Under the pieces are notes generated by a model, which was not told where the DNA came from, did no database searches, and saw nothing but the letters and a program-made list of their open reading frames with translations. Below are positions 36,514-45,452 of a stretch of 64,000 nucleotides of DNA, one piece after another; the stretch's first letter is position 1; each line of letters begins with the position of its first letter. This DNA comes from Streptomyces actuosus (GTDB taxonomy: Bacteria > Actinomycetota > Actinomycetes > Streptomycetales > Streptomycetaceae). The stretch lies in NCBI RefSeq assembly GCF_016921115.1, contig NZ_JAFFZS010000013.1:1-64000 (forward strand), given 5' to 3'. The position numbers and the translations under genes were made by a program.

Positions 36514-37326
36514 ATGATCGACACGACGGAGGCCTTCGACACGGCCGAGCGGGAGATGTGGGGCGGGCGGGCGGAGGCCTACGCCGGGAGCTTCGCGCGG
36601 CTGTGCGCCCACCCGGTGGAGGCGCTGCTGGACACCGCGGGGGTGGGCGCGGGGACACGCGTCCTGGACGTCGGCACCGGGACCGGCACGGCGGCCGCCG
36701 CCGCCGTGGAACGCGGAGCGCGGGTGCGTGCCGTGGACGCCGACGCCGGGATGGTCGCGGCGGCACGGGCGCGGGGCGTCGACGCGCGGACTGCGGTGCT
36801 TCCGGAACTCCCCTACGGCGATGGCGAGTTCGACGCCGTCGTCGGCAACTTCGCCCTCAACCACGTCGGCCGGCCGCGGGCCGCGCTCGCCGAGCTGCGG
36901 CGGGTGCTGCGGCCCGGCGGGCGTGTCGCGGTCACCGTGTGGGGCGGCGGCGGCCAGAGCGGGATGGAGCTGCTCGGGCGGGCCTGCGAGGCGGCCGGCG
37001 CCGTCGTACCGCCCCATCTGCCGAGGCTGGCGCCCGAGGAGGACTTTCCCCGCACGACGGACGGCCTGGCGGAGCTGCTCGCCGGAGCCGGATTCACGGG
37101 CACCGGCTGCACCGAGCCGGTCTGGGAGCACCGGGCCACGCCCGAGGAGTGGTGGACCGGTGCCGCCGCGGGGATCGGCACCATCGGGCGGATCGTCACC
37201 TCGCAGACCCCCGCGACGCTCACCCTCGTCCGCGAGGCCTACGACCGCCTCGCCGGCGGGCTCACCGACGGCGACGGCCGGCTGCGGCTGCAGCACCGGG
37301 CGCTGCTGGCGAGCGGGACGGCGTAG
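36514..37326 (+). CDS. Class I SAM-dependent methyltransferase
   Basis: 270 aa from ATG 36514. The SAM motifs are clear: motif I VLDVGTGTGTAAAAAVERG, post-I RAVDADAGMV, motif II FDAVVGNFALNHVG and motif III LRRVLRPGGRVAVTVWG. The final 70 residues are helical and probably bind the acceptor. The substrate (small molecule, lipid or protein) cannot be deduced; it is of the UbiE/COQ5-like family. Followed by a convergent HAD gene. Confidence 0.9.
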   Translation: MIDTTEAFDTAEREMWGGRAEAYAGSFARLCAHPVEALLDTAGVGAGTRVLDVGTGTGTAAAAAVERGARVRAVDADAGMVAAARARGVDARTAVLPELPYGDGEFDAVVGNFALNHVGRPRAALAELRRVLRPGGRVAVTVWGGGGQSGMELLGRACEAAGAVVPPHLPRLAPEEDFPRTTDGLAELLAGAGFTGTGCTEPVWEHRATPEEWWTGAAAGIGTIGRIVTSQTPATLTLVREAYDRLAGGLTDGDGRLRLQHRALLASGTA

Positions 37327-37402
37327 GGCCTGCCGCGGACGTGCCGCCGTCGGCCCCGAGCGCGGGGCGGGCGGGGTGTACCCGCGGGCCCCGCTGCGGG
37401 GG

Positions 37403-38029
37403 TCACAGCAGCGGGGTCAGGGCCCGCTCCAGGTCGGCCGGCTCGCGGAAGTGGACGCCGGTCATGCCCAGGGCCCGGGCCGCCGACACGTTCTCCTCGG
37501 TGTCGTCGACGAACAGGCACCGTTCCGGGCGAGCGCCCGCGCGGGACGCCGCCAGCCGGTAGATGCGCGGGTCGGGCTTGGCGAGGCCGACCCGGGCGCT
37601 GCTGACGACGTCGTCGGCGAGGTCGGTCAGGCCCAGCCCGGCGAGGTCGTCCTCCAGGGCGAGTGTGGCGTTGGTGACCAGGACCAGCGGGACGCGGATG
37701 CGGGCCCGGCGCAGCAGGGAGACGACGTCGCCGTCGGCGCGGAACGGCAGCTCCATCAAGGTCGAGCCCAGTTCCCAGGCGGTGTCGTCGGGTACCGTAC
37801 CGGCCAGCTGCGCGGCGATGGACTCCACCCACTCCTGCGGGGTGATCCGGCCCAGCAGCACCGGCAGGTCCGTGCCCGGGGCGAAGGCGACCTTCATCGT
37901 CGTGCCCTCGGCGAGTCCGGCGGTGCGTTCCAGCGCGAGCAGGCCGGAGGGGTCGTAGTAGCGGATGACGTTGTCGACGTCGCACAGGACCGCGTCGAAG
38001 GGCGGCCGCCCGGCAGGCGGCCCGCTCAC
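37403..38029 (-). CDS. HAD-superfamily hydrolase
   Basis: 208 aa from GTG 38029. HAD motif I is in FDAVLCDVDNVIRYYDPSG (DxDxV), motif II in LVLVTNATLALED, motif III Lys in VGLAKPDPRIY and motif IV in CLFVDDTEENVSA. It is a subclass I phosphatase (beta-phosphoglucomutase or phosphoglycolate-type cap); substrate unknown. Its start overlaps the stop of the LCP gene upstream (GTGA, 38026-38029), so it is translated with the fifth LCP protein. Confidence 0.9.
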   Translation of the reverse strand: MSGPPAGRPPFDAVLCDVDNVIRYYDPSGLLALERTAGLAEGTTMKVAFAPGTDLPVLLGRITPQEWVESIAAQLAGTVPDDTAWELGSTLMELPFRADGDVVSLLRRARIRVPLVLVTNATLALEDDLAGLGLTDLADDVVSSARVGLAKPDPRIYRLAASRAGARPERCLFVDDTEENVSAARALGMTGVHFREPADLERALTPLL

Positions 38030-39324
38030 CCCTTCACCGTGACCTTCTGGTCGTTCTTCAGCTCGTCCACCAGTTGCTCGACCTTCGCCTTGTCCCACAG
38101 CAGGTTGCCGCCGGAGGAGCCCGAGATCGGCATGTTCATGGAGGTGCCGTCGCCGCTGTTGACGCCCTTCATCGCGAAGAACATGGACGCGAGGTCCCAC
38201 AGGGACATGTCCTTGTCGACGATGAGGGAGTCCAGGCCCGCGCCCACGGTCGGGTAGAACGCGAACGGGTTCAGGACGGTCGACGGAGTGGCGACCTGGT
38301 GGGCCAGGGCGGCCAGGAACTTCTGCTGGTTCTTCGTGCGCTCCAGGTCGGAGGCGGCGAAGGCGTGCCGGGTGCGCACGAAGGCCAGGGCCTGCTCGCC
38401 GTTCAGGGTCTGCTTGCCCGCCTGGAAGTCGGCGCCGGAGTACTTGTCCTTGAAAGCCTTGTCGATGGTGATCTCGACGCCGCCCACCGCGTCCACGATG
38501 TTCGCGAAGCCGGCGAAGCCGATCTCCACGTAGTGGTCGATGTGCAGGCCGGTGTTGAACTCGACCGTGCGGACCAGCAGGGTGGGCCCGTCCTCGGCGT
38601 AGGCGGCGTTCAGCTTCACGTGCCGGCCCGTGCCCTTGAAGGTCTTGCCGGACTCCGAGCCCTTGTACGTCGGGATCTCCACGTCCGAGTCGCGCGGCAG
38701 GGAGATCAGCGTGTCCCCGTTGTCACCGACGTGCAGGATCATCATCGAGTCGGTCCGCTTGCCCTCGGCGGAGCCGGTGTGGAGCTTCTGCTTGTCCTCC
38801 TTGGTCAGGCCCTCGCGGCTGTCCGAACCGACGATGAGGTAGTTGGTGCCCTCGCCGGCCGCGGGCCGGTCGACGACCGTCGACAGGTCGACCTCGCGGC
38901 GCAGTTTGGAGTCGGCCCAGAAGTAGGTGCCGACGGTGGTGACGACGAGCACACCGGCGACCGTGATCGCGGTCCACTTGATCCGGCGCCGCCAGTCCGG
39001 GCGGGGCCCGGGCTGCGCGGGGCCGGCGCCCGGGTCGCCGCCGTCCGGCACACCGCCGCCGCGGCGGCCGGAACCGTAGACCTGGCCGGTGTTGTAGCCG
39101 CTGTCGTACCCGCCGCGGCCGTCGTCCTGGCCCTCGCCGCCGTCGACGTACGACGGCTGCGGCGGGACCTGGCCGCCGTAGCCGCCCTGTCCGGGCGGTG
39201 CCGCCGGGCCGCGGCGGACCTGGCGCATGACGCGGGCGCCTTCCGGCTGCGCTCCGGCGCTGCCGCGTCCGTAGCGGGGGGTGCCGCGGTTGTCGTCGGA
39301 CCATCCCTGGGGCCAATCGTTCAT
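38026..39324 (-). CDS. LCP family protein, fifth (cysteine-free)
   Basis: 432 aa from ATG 39324. A long cytoplasmic N-terminus, Gly/Tyr/Gln-rich (residues about 20-100, e.g. GQGGYGGQVPPQPSYVDG), TM 117-137, then a canonical LCP domain: TNYLIVGSDSREGL, DSMMILHVGDNG, SLPRDSDVEIP, GFANIVDAVGGVEI and DLERTKNQQKFLAALA. Unlike the other four LCP proteins here it has no cysteine at all and no LytR_C domain. The coupled downstream HAD gene suggests an operon. Confidence 0.93.
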   Translation of the reverse strand: MNDWPQGWSDDNRGTPRYGRGSAGAQPEGARVMRQVRRGPAAPPGQGGYGGQVPPQPSYVDGGEGQDDGRGGYDSGYNTGQVYGSGRRGGGVPDGGDPGAGPAQPGPRPDWRRRIKWTAITVAGVLVVTTVGTYFWADSKLRREVDLSTVVDRPAAGEGTNYLIVGSDSREGLTKEDKQKLHTGSAEGKRTDSMMILHVGDNGDTLISLPRDSDVEIPTYKGSESGKTFKGTGRHVKLNAAYAEDGPTLLVRTVEFNTGLHIDHYVEIGFAGFANIVDAVGGVEITIDKAFKDKYSGADFQAGKQTLNGEQALAFVRTRHAFAASDLERTKNQQKFLAALAHQVATPSTVLNPFAFYPTVGAGLDSLIVDKDMSLWDLASMFFAMKGVNSGDGTSMNMPISGSSGGNLLWDKAKVEQLVDELKNDQKVTVKG

Positions 39325-39443
39325 GCGCCCCAGTGTGCCGGGCATGGCCGTGTTCCTTACAAGAGTCGTCGGGAAATCAGAGCCCGGCTGTTGCGAAGTC
39401 AACACAAAGTCCGCGAGTACGGCAGCGGCATAAGGTGGACGCC

Positions 39444-40001
39444 ATGACAGACCAGGCCTCCGCCGCGGAAACGGCAGCCCCGGAGATCCCGGGCAAGCCG
39501 ACCGCGGCCTCCCGCACCACCCTGAGCCACATCATGACCCACAACGACACCAACCTTCTGGGCACGGTGCACGGTGGTGTGATCATGAAACTGGTCGACG
39601 ACGCGGCGGGCGCCGTCGCCGGACGCCACTCCGGCGGTCCCGCGGTCACCGCGTCCATGGACGAGATGGTGTTCCTGGAGCCGGTCCGTGTCGGCGACCT
39701 CGTCCATGTCAAGGCGCAGGTCAACTGGACCGGCCGGACCTCGATGGAGGTCGGTGTACGGGTCCTGGCCGAACGCTGGAACGAGTCCACCCCGGCCACC
39801 CAGGTCGGGTCCGCCTACCTGGTCTTCGCCGCAGTGGACGCCGACGGCAAGCCGCGCCCCGTGCCGCAGGTGGTCCCCGAATCCGAACGGGACGAGCGCC
39901 GCTACCAGGAGGCCCAGATCCGGCGCACCCACCGCCTGGCCCGGCGCCGGGCGATCCGGGAGCTGCGGGAGAAGCGGGCGGCGGAGGGGATCGAGGACTG
40001 A
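39444..40001 (+). CDS. Acyl-CoA thioesterase (hotdog fold)
   Basis: 185 aa. Hotdog signature NLLGTVHGGVIMKLVDDAAGAVAGRHS with the catalytic-type Asp/His pattern, followed by AVTASMDEMVFLEPVRVGD and the strand TSMEVGVRVLAERWN. It belongs to the YciA/acyl-CoA thioesterase II-like group and hydrolyses acyl-CoA. The C-terminal RLARRRAIRELREKRAAEGIED is a basic helix. Divergent from the fifth LCP gene (119 bp between). Confidence 0.9.
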   Translation: MTDQASAAETAAPEIPGKPTAASRTTLSHIMTHNDTNLLGTVHGGVIMKLVDDAAGAVAGRHSGGPAVTASMDEMVFLEPVRVGDLVHVKAQVNWTGRTSMEVGVRVLAERWNESTPATQVGSAYLVFAAVDADGKPRPVPQVVPESERDERRYQEAQIRRTHRLARRRAIRELREKRAAEGIED

Positions 40002-40028
40002 CGCGCCGCGCCGGAGCCCCCCGGCGGA

Positions 40029-40976
40029 TCAGTCACGCAGGCTGATCCGGCCCCGCCGCCGGGGGCCGTCGAGCTTCGTCCGGTCCACTTCGGGCCGCGG
40101 CGCCGGCTGGGCCGCCATCAGCTTGATCGTCCGGCGTCCGGCCAGCGCCGCCCGCCACTGCCCCAGGTGCGGCCTGCCGCCCCTGGGCCCGGCCGCCTGC
40201 TGCCACAGGGCGCGCACGGCCGCCTCCCGCCGGTCGTCGAGCACCCCGGCAAGCAGCGTCAGCGGCCGGCCGGGGGCAGCGTAGGCGTCCTGGGCGAGCA
40301 CACGGCCGATCACCAGCGCGACCTTGTAGCGGTCGCTGTCGACGGTGACCGCGCCCGGCAGGGCCATCGGGTCGTGCCAGTCGGGAGTGTCCGCCTGGGT
40401 CAGCACCGGCGGCCGGCCGGCGAGCCGGACCCCGTCGCAGTCCAGCAGGTGCACCGCCGGGCCGGGGTGCACCGTCCACAGCACGTTCGCCTGGGACACG
40501 TCGCCGACGACCAGTCCCAGGGAGTGCATCCGGTCGAAGAGCTCCACCACGGCCAGCACCAGCGCGAACCGCTCGGACGGGCTCGGCTGGGGCACCGCCC
40601 GCCAGGCCGCCTTGGGGGCGCGCAGCAGGTACGACAGCTCGGTCAGCCGGGCGTCGCCGCGCGCGTCCCGCCAGGTCATGGCGTCCGGGGCGCGACGCAT
40701 CAGGAAGCCGGTCACCCGGCCGCCGTCGACCACCCGGCACAGCGGCCACGCCGCCTCCCGGTCCAGGCGGTCGCGGTCGGCACCGGTGAGCTGCTGGCGC
40801 AGGTCGACCAGGTGGGCGAGCCGGTCGGCGGCGACCTTGTGGGGCTCCCGGTAGCTCTTGTAGAGCAGCCGGCCCGGGCCCTCGACGTCGAACACCTCGC
40901 CCTGGCCGCCGTCGCCCATCCGGCCGCCCAGCCGCAGGCTCCCCAGCGCCACGTCGGCGCCGTCGTCCGCGGTCAC
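40029..40976 (-). CDS. Protein kinase-like protein of a vWA/PP2C/kinase module
   Basis: 315 aa from GTG 40976, overlapping the PP2C stop (GTGA). N-terminal kinase-like lobe with a glycine loop GRMGDGGQGEVFDVEGPG and LLYKSYREPHK (the Lys), a C-lobe with HSLGLVVGDVSQANVLW in place of HRDxxxxN and LLDCDGVRL in place of DFG, then a C-terminal extension to residue 315. These are the features of TerY-P-type kinases that lack a canonical activation loop. Partners are the upstream PP2C and vWA genes. Confidence 0.85.
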   Translation of the reverse strand: MTADDGADVALGSLRLGGRMGDGGQGEVFDVEGPGRLLYKSYREPHKVAADRLAHLVDLRQQLTGADRDRLDREAAWPLCRVVDGGRVTGFLMRRAPDAMTWRDARGDARLTELSYLLRAPKAAWRAVPQPSPSERFALVLAVVELFDRMHSLGLVVGDVSQANVLWTVHPGPAVHLLDCDGVRLAGRPPVLTQADTPDWHDPMALPGAVTVDSDRYKVALVIGRVLAQDAYAAPGRPLTLLAGVLDDRREAAVRALWQQAAGPRGGRPHLGQWRAALAGRRTIKLMAAQPAPRPEVDRTKLDGPRRRGRISLRD

Positions 40977-42526
40977 GACCTGCCCTCCCAGAGCGCCACG
41001 GCGGTGCGGTCGTCGTCGTAGGACTTCACCCGGTACTGGAGCTGCCAGAGGAAGTCGGCGGGGCCCGGGACGGTCTCGCCGCCCCACGCCCGGGCGAGGA
41101 ACTCGCGCATCCCGGCGTCCCCGGCCAGCGGCGTGGACAGGCCGTCGGTGCTCAGGACGAGCAGGTCCCCGGGCTCGGCCGGGCCCAGCAGCTCGGCCTG
41201 CAGCCGGACGCCGTGCGGGAGGGCCGGCGTCCGGGTGTCGATCATGCCGCCGTCCGCCTGGTCGGCCCCGGTGACCGACACGGCCCACTGCCCCGCGCGC
41301 AGGAGCGACGTGCCGCCGTCGCCGACCGCGAGGAAGCCGCGCAGCCGGACCGCGGGGTCCAGCGGCACCAGCAGCACGCGCAGGGTGGTGGCGTACGCGG
41401 CCGGGTCGTCTCCGCGCTCCTGCGCCTGGTGGGACAGGAGCGTGGCGATCCGCACGACGGCCTTGCCCGCCGCGGTGGTGAACCGGTCCGTGCCGCCCTC
41501 GCGCAACGCGGCGGCGATCTCGCCGGCAGCGGCGTCCAGGCTGGTCGCCGCCAGCCGGCAGGCCTCGTGCGAGCCGACGTGGGAGCGGGACGCCGACCCC
41601 ACGCCGTCGGCCACGGCGAGCAGCAGCAGTTCGTCGCCGGGTGCGCCGACGCGCGTCACGGCGAGCGCGTCCTGCCGCGGCTCTCCGTGGTAGCGGTGGG
41701 AGTCCCCGCGCACCGACGCGGCGCGCACGGTGAGCGGCCCGTGCACGGCACCGTCCACGACCATGTCCGGGATCAGCGCGGCGAGGGGGTCCGGCCGCAC
41801 GGGCAGGGCTCCCTGCGGTTCCGGCGGATACAGCGGGGGCTTGGTCCCGGAGTGGAACGGCACGCCCAGCGCGGGAACGCCGCCGGGCCCCGCCGCGCCT
41901 GCCCCGGGACGGCCGTCCGCTGCCTGGCCCGGCTCGGCCGCCCGCACCGGACCGGCCCCGGCGGGCGGCGCGGGCGCGGCCGGTGCGCCGGGGGCCTGCG
42001 GCACGGCGGAGGCGGCAGGGGCGCCGGGAACGAGCTGCCCCCCGGACGCCGGCAGTACGGCGGCGGGGTGCGGCTCGGGGGGCGCCGTCCCCGGGGCGGG
42101 ATGCGCACCGGGGGCCGGCTGCACCTCGGGGACCCAGGGCACCCCGGACGCCGGCTGCACCGCGGGCGCCGGCTGCTCCCCGGGGGCGGAGTGCGTCCCG
42201 GCCGCCGGCCACACACCGGGAACGGGCTGCGCGCCTGACGCGGACCGCATCGCGGGACCCTGCTGCGCCACGGGGCCCTGCACGCCGGCGGGCGGCTGAT
42301 CGCCGGGCGCGGGGGCCGATTGCGGCGCGGGGGCGGGAACCGGGGCCGGGTAGGAGGGCGGGTACGGCTTGGCAGCCGGGTCGGCATCGGCCGCAGACGG
42401 CGCACGCAGGTCGGCATCCGCGTGTGCGGTCTCCGGCCTGCCGGTGACGACCTGGTCCGCGGTGCGCCAGATCTCCTCCAGCGGGTCGTGCCGCTCCGGC
42501 GGCAGGTGCGGCGGTCCTGCGTTCAT
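40973..42526 (-). CDS. PP2C-type protein phosphatase with long Pro/Ala/Gln linker
   Basis: 517 aa. The first 240 residues are Pro/Ala/Gln/Gly-rich with imperfect repeats such as QPAPGV and AHPAPGT. The PP2C catalytic domain occupies about 255-515: SVRGDSHRYHGEPRQDALAV, LLLAVADGVGSASRSHVGS (metal-site Asp), FLAVGDGGTSLLR, LLVLSTDGLSTPLAG and the C-terminal DDDRTAVALW. It is a Mg/Mn Ser/Thr phosphatase likely antagonising the kinase encoded immediately downstream. Coupled by GTGA overlap. Confidence 0.9.
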   Translation of the reverse strand: MNAGPPHLPPERHDPLEEIWRTADQVVTGRPETAHADADLRAPSAADADPAAKPYPPSYPAPVPAPAPQSAPAPGDQPPAGVQGPVAQQGPAMRSASGAQPVPGVWPAAGTHSAPGEQPAPAVQPASGVPWVPEVQPAPGAHPAPGTAPPEPHPAAVLPASGGQLVPGAPAASAVPQAPGAPAAPAPPAGAGPVRAAEPGQAADGRPGAGAAGPGGVPALGVPFHSGTKPPLYPPEPQGALPVRPDPLAALIPDMVVDGAVHGPLTVRAASVRGDSHRYHGEPRQDALAVTRVGAPGDELLLLAVADGVGSASRSHVGSHEACRLAATSLDAAAGEIAAALREGGTDRFTTAAGKAVVRIATLLSHQAQERGDDPAAYATTLRVLLVPLDPAVRLRGFLAVGDGGTSLLRAGQWAVSVTGADQADGGMIDTRTPALPHGVRLQAELLGPAEPGDLLVLSTDGLSTPLAGDAGMREFLARAWGGETVPGPADFLWQLQYRVKSYDDDRTAVALWEGRS

Positions 42527-42578
42527 CGGCGTGCAGCTCCCTCGTCCTGTTCGGTCCTGACGGGCACGGGCATGGCGC

Positions 42579-43244
42579 TCACAGCTTGTCGAGGGAGACC
42601 GTCGAGAAGCCCGGCACGGTGTCGTCGACGGCCAGCGTGAACCCGTTGCCGCCGTCCGCCGCCATGGTCGCCGCCGACCGGACGATCGAACGGGTCAGGC
42701 TGGAGGCGAACTCGCGCAGGGCCTGGGCGGGCGACACCGAGGAGTCCTGCTGCATGAAGGCGCGGAAGTTGGCGACCTGGGCGATGACGCTCTCCTCCGC
42801 CTCCCCGATGCCGAAGGCGATGATCTTCGGGCAGTACCGGGAGGCGCTCAGCTCCTTGTAGGCCTGCTCCCACGCGTGGTCCGTGGGGATGCCGTCCGAC
42901 AGGAAGAAGGCGACGGGCCGGTACACCTCGTGGCCCTGCGTCTTGAGCGCCGCCACGTCGGCCTCGATGGAGTTCCGCAGGGTGCGGAAGGCCTCGCCGT
43001 AGGAGGTGAGGCCGCCGGCGGCCAGGCCGGGCACCTCGTCGATGTCGCTGAGGTCCACCAGCGGCTGCAGGACGGTGGCGGTGTCGGAGAAGCCGATCAG
43101 GCAGAACCGGGTCTTGTCCGCCACCGTCGGGTTGGTGCTGATCTCGTGGTGCAGGTCGGGCAGCGCGCCGTTGATGGCGTCGATCGGTTCGCCGGTCATC
43201 GACCCCGACTCGTCGCAGAGCAGGTAGAAGGGCAGGATCTGCAA
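42579..43244 (-). CDS. TerY-like vWA domain protein
   Basis: 221 aa, TTG start at 43244 with GGAGGG 8 nt upstream (an out-of-frame ATG nearby is not in this frame). The MIDAS motif DESGSMTGEP lies at about 11-20, with GFSDTATVLQPL and AFFLSDGIPTDHAWE completing a von Willebrand A fold. No membrane segments. In the TerY-P triads described for bacteria a vWA protein pairs with a PP2C and a kinase, the exact order seen here. Confidence 0.9.
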   Translation of the reverse strand: MQILPFYLLCDESGSMTGEPIDAINGALPDLHHEISTNPTVADKTRFCLIGFSDTATVLQPLVDLSDIDEVPGLAAGGLTSYGEAFRTLRNSIEADVAALKTQGHEVYRPVAFFLSDGIPTDHAWEQAYKELSASRYCPKIIAFGIGEAEESVIAQVANFRAFMQQDSSVSPAQALREFASSLTRSIVRSAATMAADGGNGFTLAVDDTVPGFSTVSLDKL

Positions 43245-43272
43245 GGTTCATCCCTCCGGCGGGGCGCTCGGG

Positions 43273-43761
43273 TCAGTGGGTGTAGAAGTAGATTTCGAGG
43301 TCGGCGTGGCCCGTTCCGGACCCGCCCTTCCAGAAGTCGCGGGTGGTGGTGCCGCGGAACATGTCCGGGCGGGCCTGCTGCAACGACGCGTTGACCTCGT
43401 GCGCGTAGTCGCCGCCCGCTCCGGGGTCGGGGTGGCGCCCGAAGGTCAGGACGAAGGCGGCCTGCCGTCCCTGGTACCGCGCGGTGGCCCGGCGCAGGCC
43501 GCGGACCATGGCCGTCCGGTCGCCCCGTGCCGCGTCGACGGACACCTCGACGGGGTGACGCTCCACCGCCCGGGGGCCCTGCGGGCGGGTCGCGGCGTCG
43601 CCGGCGGAGGCCGACGGGGACGGGGAGGCCGCGTCGGTGCGGCCGGCCGTCGCCGCCAGCGGATCGCCCTGGTCCCCCATGGCCACCAGGGCGAGGACGA
43701 GCAGCAGGTCGGCGAAGAGCCAGCCGGCCAGGTGCAGCGGCTGGAACCTGGGGCGGCTCAT
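43273..43761 (-). CDS. Small single-TM protein, MotB/ZorB-like
   Basis: 162 aa. N-terminal TM about residues 11-28 (LAGWLFADLLLVLALVAMG) containing an acidic residue, Asp18, in the position where MotB, ExbD and ZorB proteins hold their channel aspartate. A Ser/Pro/Ala linker follows, then an extracytoplasmic domain about 60-162 with FVLTFGRHPDPGAGGDYAHE and ending GHADLEIYFYTH. Its stop is 28 bp before the vWA start, and its ATG overlaps the stop of the upstream MotA/ZorA-like gene (ATGA, 43758-43761). Confidence 0.75.
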   Translation of the reverse strand: MSRPRFQPLHLAGWLFADLLLVLALVAMGDQGDPLAATAGRTDAASPSPSASAGDAATRPQGPRAVERHPVEVSVDAARGDRTAMVRGLRRATARYQGRQAAFVLTFGRHPDPGAGGDYAHEVNASLQQARPDMFRGTTTRDFWKGGSGTGHADLEIYFYTH

Positions 43762-45050
43762 CGCGTCCTGGTCAGCGATGTGGGGACGTGCGGGGCCGGG
43801 TCGGCGCCATCGGGCGGGCCGCCGGCCGGGCCGCCCGGTTCACCGGTCTCCCGGACAGGCCGCGCCGCTCGCGGCCCGGCCGCCGGTGGGGCGGTCGCCG
43901 CGGGAATGACGACCCGGAGCTCCTGCGCGAGCCGGGCGAAGCTCTCGGCCGCGTCGCGCAGGGCGTCGGTCTGCGCGGCCAGTTCCCGCGCGGCACGCTG
44001 GGACTCCCGCACGGCGTCGCCGGTGCGGTCGGTGATGTCGCCGACACTGCCGACGAGCTGGGACACCACGTCGGCGGCCACCTCGATACCGGTGGTGTAG
44101 GCCCGCTGCGCCGCCGCCAGTACCGTCACCGACTCCTCGACGCGATCGCCGGCGACCTCCACGGCCGCCCGCACCTCGCCGTGGGCGCCGCGCACGTCGT
44201 CGAGGGCCGCGCCCAGCCGCACGCCGTTCTCACTGACGGCCGTCTCGATGCGTGCCGCGGCGTCCTCCAGCGGACGCACGGCGCCGTCCACTCCCGCCAG
44301 CCGGTGCTCCGCGGCCTGCACCGCGGCATCGACGACTCCCGCCGCGGCGGTGAGGTCCCTGTGCACCCGGACGGCCTTGTTGCCCAGCTCGGTCAGGGTG
44401 CCGGCGGCCTGGGTGAGCTCGGCGGCGAAACGCTGCGGGGAGCTCAGCCGGTGCCGGTTCAGCACGAGTTGGGCGCGGGTCAGCGACGACACCAGGTCGG
44501 CGGTCAGCCTGCCCGCGTCGCGCCCGGCGGCCTCCTCCCGCCGGGTCACGGCGGCCCGCCGCAGGCCGTGGACCAGGACCAGGCCGAACAGGACCAGGAT
44601 GGCGGCGGTGGCGCTGAGCGCGACGTGCCCGAAGGTGAAGGCGCCGGTGAGGTGCCCCTCGAAGCCGGACTGCCAGAGCTGGAGGAAGGGCCGTTCGGCG
44701 GCCTGCGGGTTCGTCCCGGTCAGGGCCTCGTACGCACTCGACGCACGGGTCAGGCCGTACCAGGTCAGCATCAGGGGCGCGAAGACCAGTGCGCCCAGCG
44801 CGGCCTCCAGATAGGACCAGATCCCGGGCTCGGCGTCGCGGGCGCCGGGCATCCGCAGGCTCTCCGGGCGGGCGAAGGCGGTCAGCAGGTCGAGTTCCGA
44901 CCAGGGGTCGAGCGCGGTGGGCTCGTGGGACTCCAGTGCCTCGGCCAGCGCGGTCAGTTCCTGCCGGCGGGGTTCGAGCGGTGGCCGCTGGGCCAGTTCC
45001 GCGATGCTCCGCGCGACCGCGCGACGGTCCAGCAGAACGCCATCGGGCAT
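43758..45050 (-). CDS. Membrane coiled-coil protein, MotA/ZorA-like
   Basis: 430 aa from ATG 45050, preceded by GGGGGTGGGA. Topology: about 78 soluble residues, TM1 79-100, a short loop, TM2 138-162, then a long alpha-helical, Ala/Arg/Glu-rich cytoplasmic region (about 170-410) with heptad character and few prolines. This is the layout of MotA/TolQ/ExbB-like subunits with a long cytoplasmic tail, as in ZorA. It begins a five-gene minus-strand operon with small or overlapping junctions and is divergent from the DUF2975/Xre pair. Confidence 0.75.
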   Translation of the reverse strand: MPDGVLLDRRAVARSIAELAQRPPLEPRRQELTALAEALESHEPTALDPWSELDLLTAFARPESLRMPGARDAEPGIWSYLEAALGALVFAPLMLTWYGLTRASSAYEALTGTNPQAAERPFLQLWQSGFEGHLTGAFTFGHVALSATAAILVLFGLVLVHGLRRAAVTRREEAAGRDAGRLTADLVSSLTRAQLVLNRHRLSSPQRFAAELTQAAGTLTELGNKAVRVHRDLTAAAGVVDAAVQAAEHRLAGVDGAVRPLEDAAARIETAVSENGVRLGAALDDVRGAHGEVRAAVEVAGDRVEESVTVLAAAQRAYTTGIEVAADVVSQLVGSVGDITDRTGDAVRESQRAARELAAQTDALRDAAESFARLAQELRVVIPAATAPPAAGPRAARPVRETGEPGGPAGGPPDGADPAPHVPTSLTRTR

Positions 45051-45452
45051 TCCCACCCCCATGCATGCCGTGTGCGGGACATGCGCACGCGGCCGTCGGG
45101 CTCCCCACCCGTTCGACGCGCCGCAGACTCCCCCGTCGGGTCGCGCGCACCGGACGGGCGACCAGGACGCCCGACGATACTCCAGACGGCGCCGCGCCCG
45201 CAGGAGCTCCCGCCACACTCCTCACCTCGTTCATTTGTCCGAACAGCGGTGAGAGGAGGGGTGGTTGAGCAGGAGGGGGCGACCGCGGCCCCCGTCCGCC
45301 GCGGTCCGAGGCCGACCGGGACAGCGCCTTCGGGGTCCCGTTCCGGGGTCGTACGGCCAGGTGACGGACCGGCGCCCGCCTTCCGTCCCAGCCCTTGCCC
45401 GGCCTATCGAATCTCGATAGATTCCGATCGCTGTTCGATGGAAGGACGGGCC
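45051..45452. other. Divergent region between the five-gene cassette and the DUF2975/Xre pair
   Basis: 402 bp without a gene. Near the right end is the palindrome CTATCGA-ATC-TCGATAG (45404-45420). The left half is GC-rich with no clear promoter for the cassette. Confidence 0.6.
45404..45420. promoter_or_regulatory. Palindromic operator candidate upstream of the DUF2975/Xre genes
   Basis: CTATCGA (45404-45410), spacer ATC, TCGATAG (45414-45420): two perfect 7-bp arms, 30 nt upstream of the DUF2975 start. An obvious candidate site for the Xre protein encoded two genes on. Confidence 0.55.
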
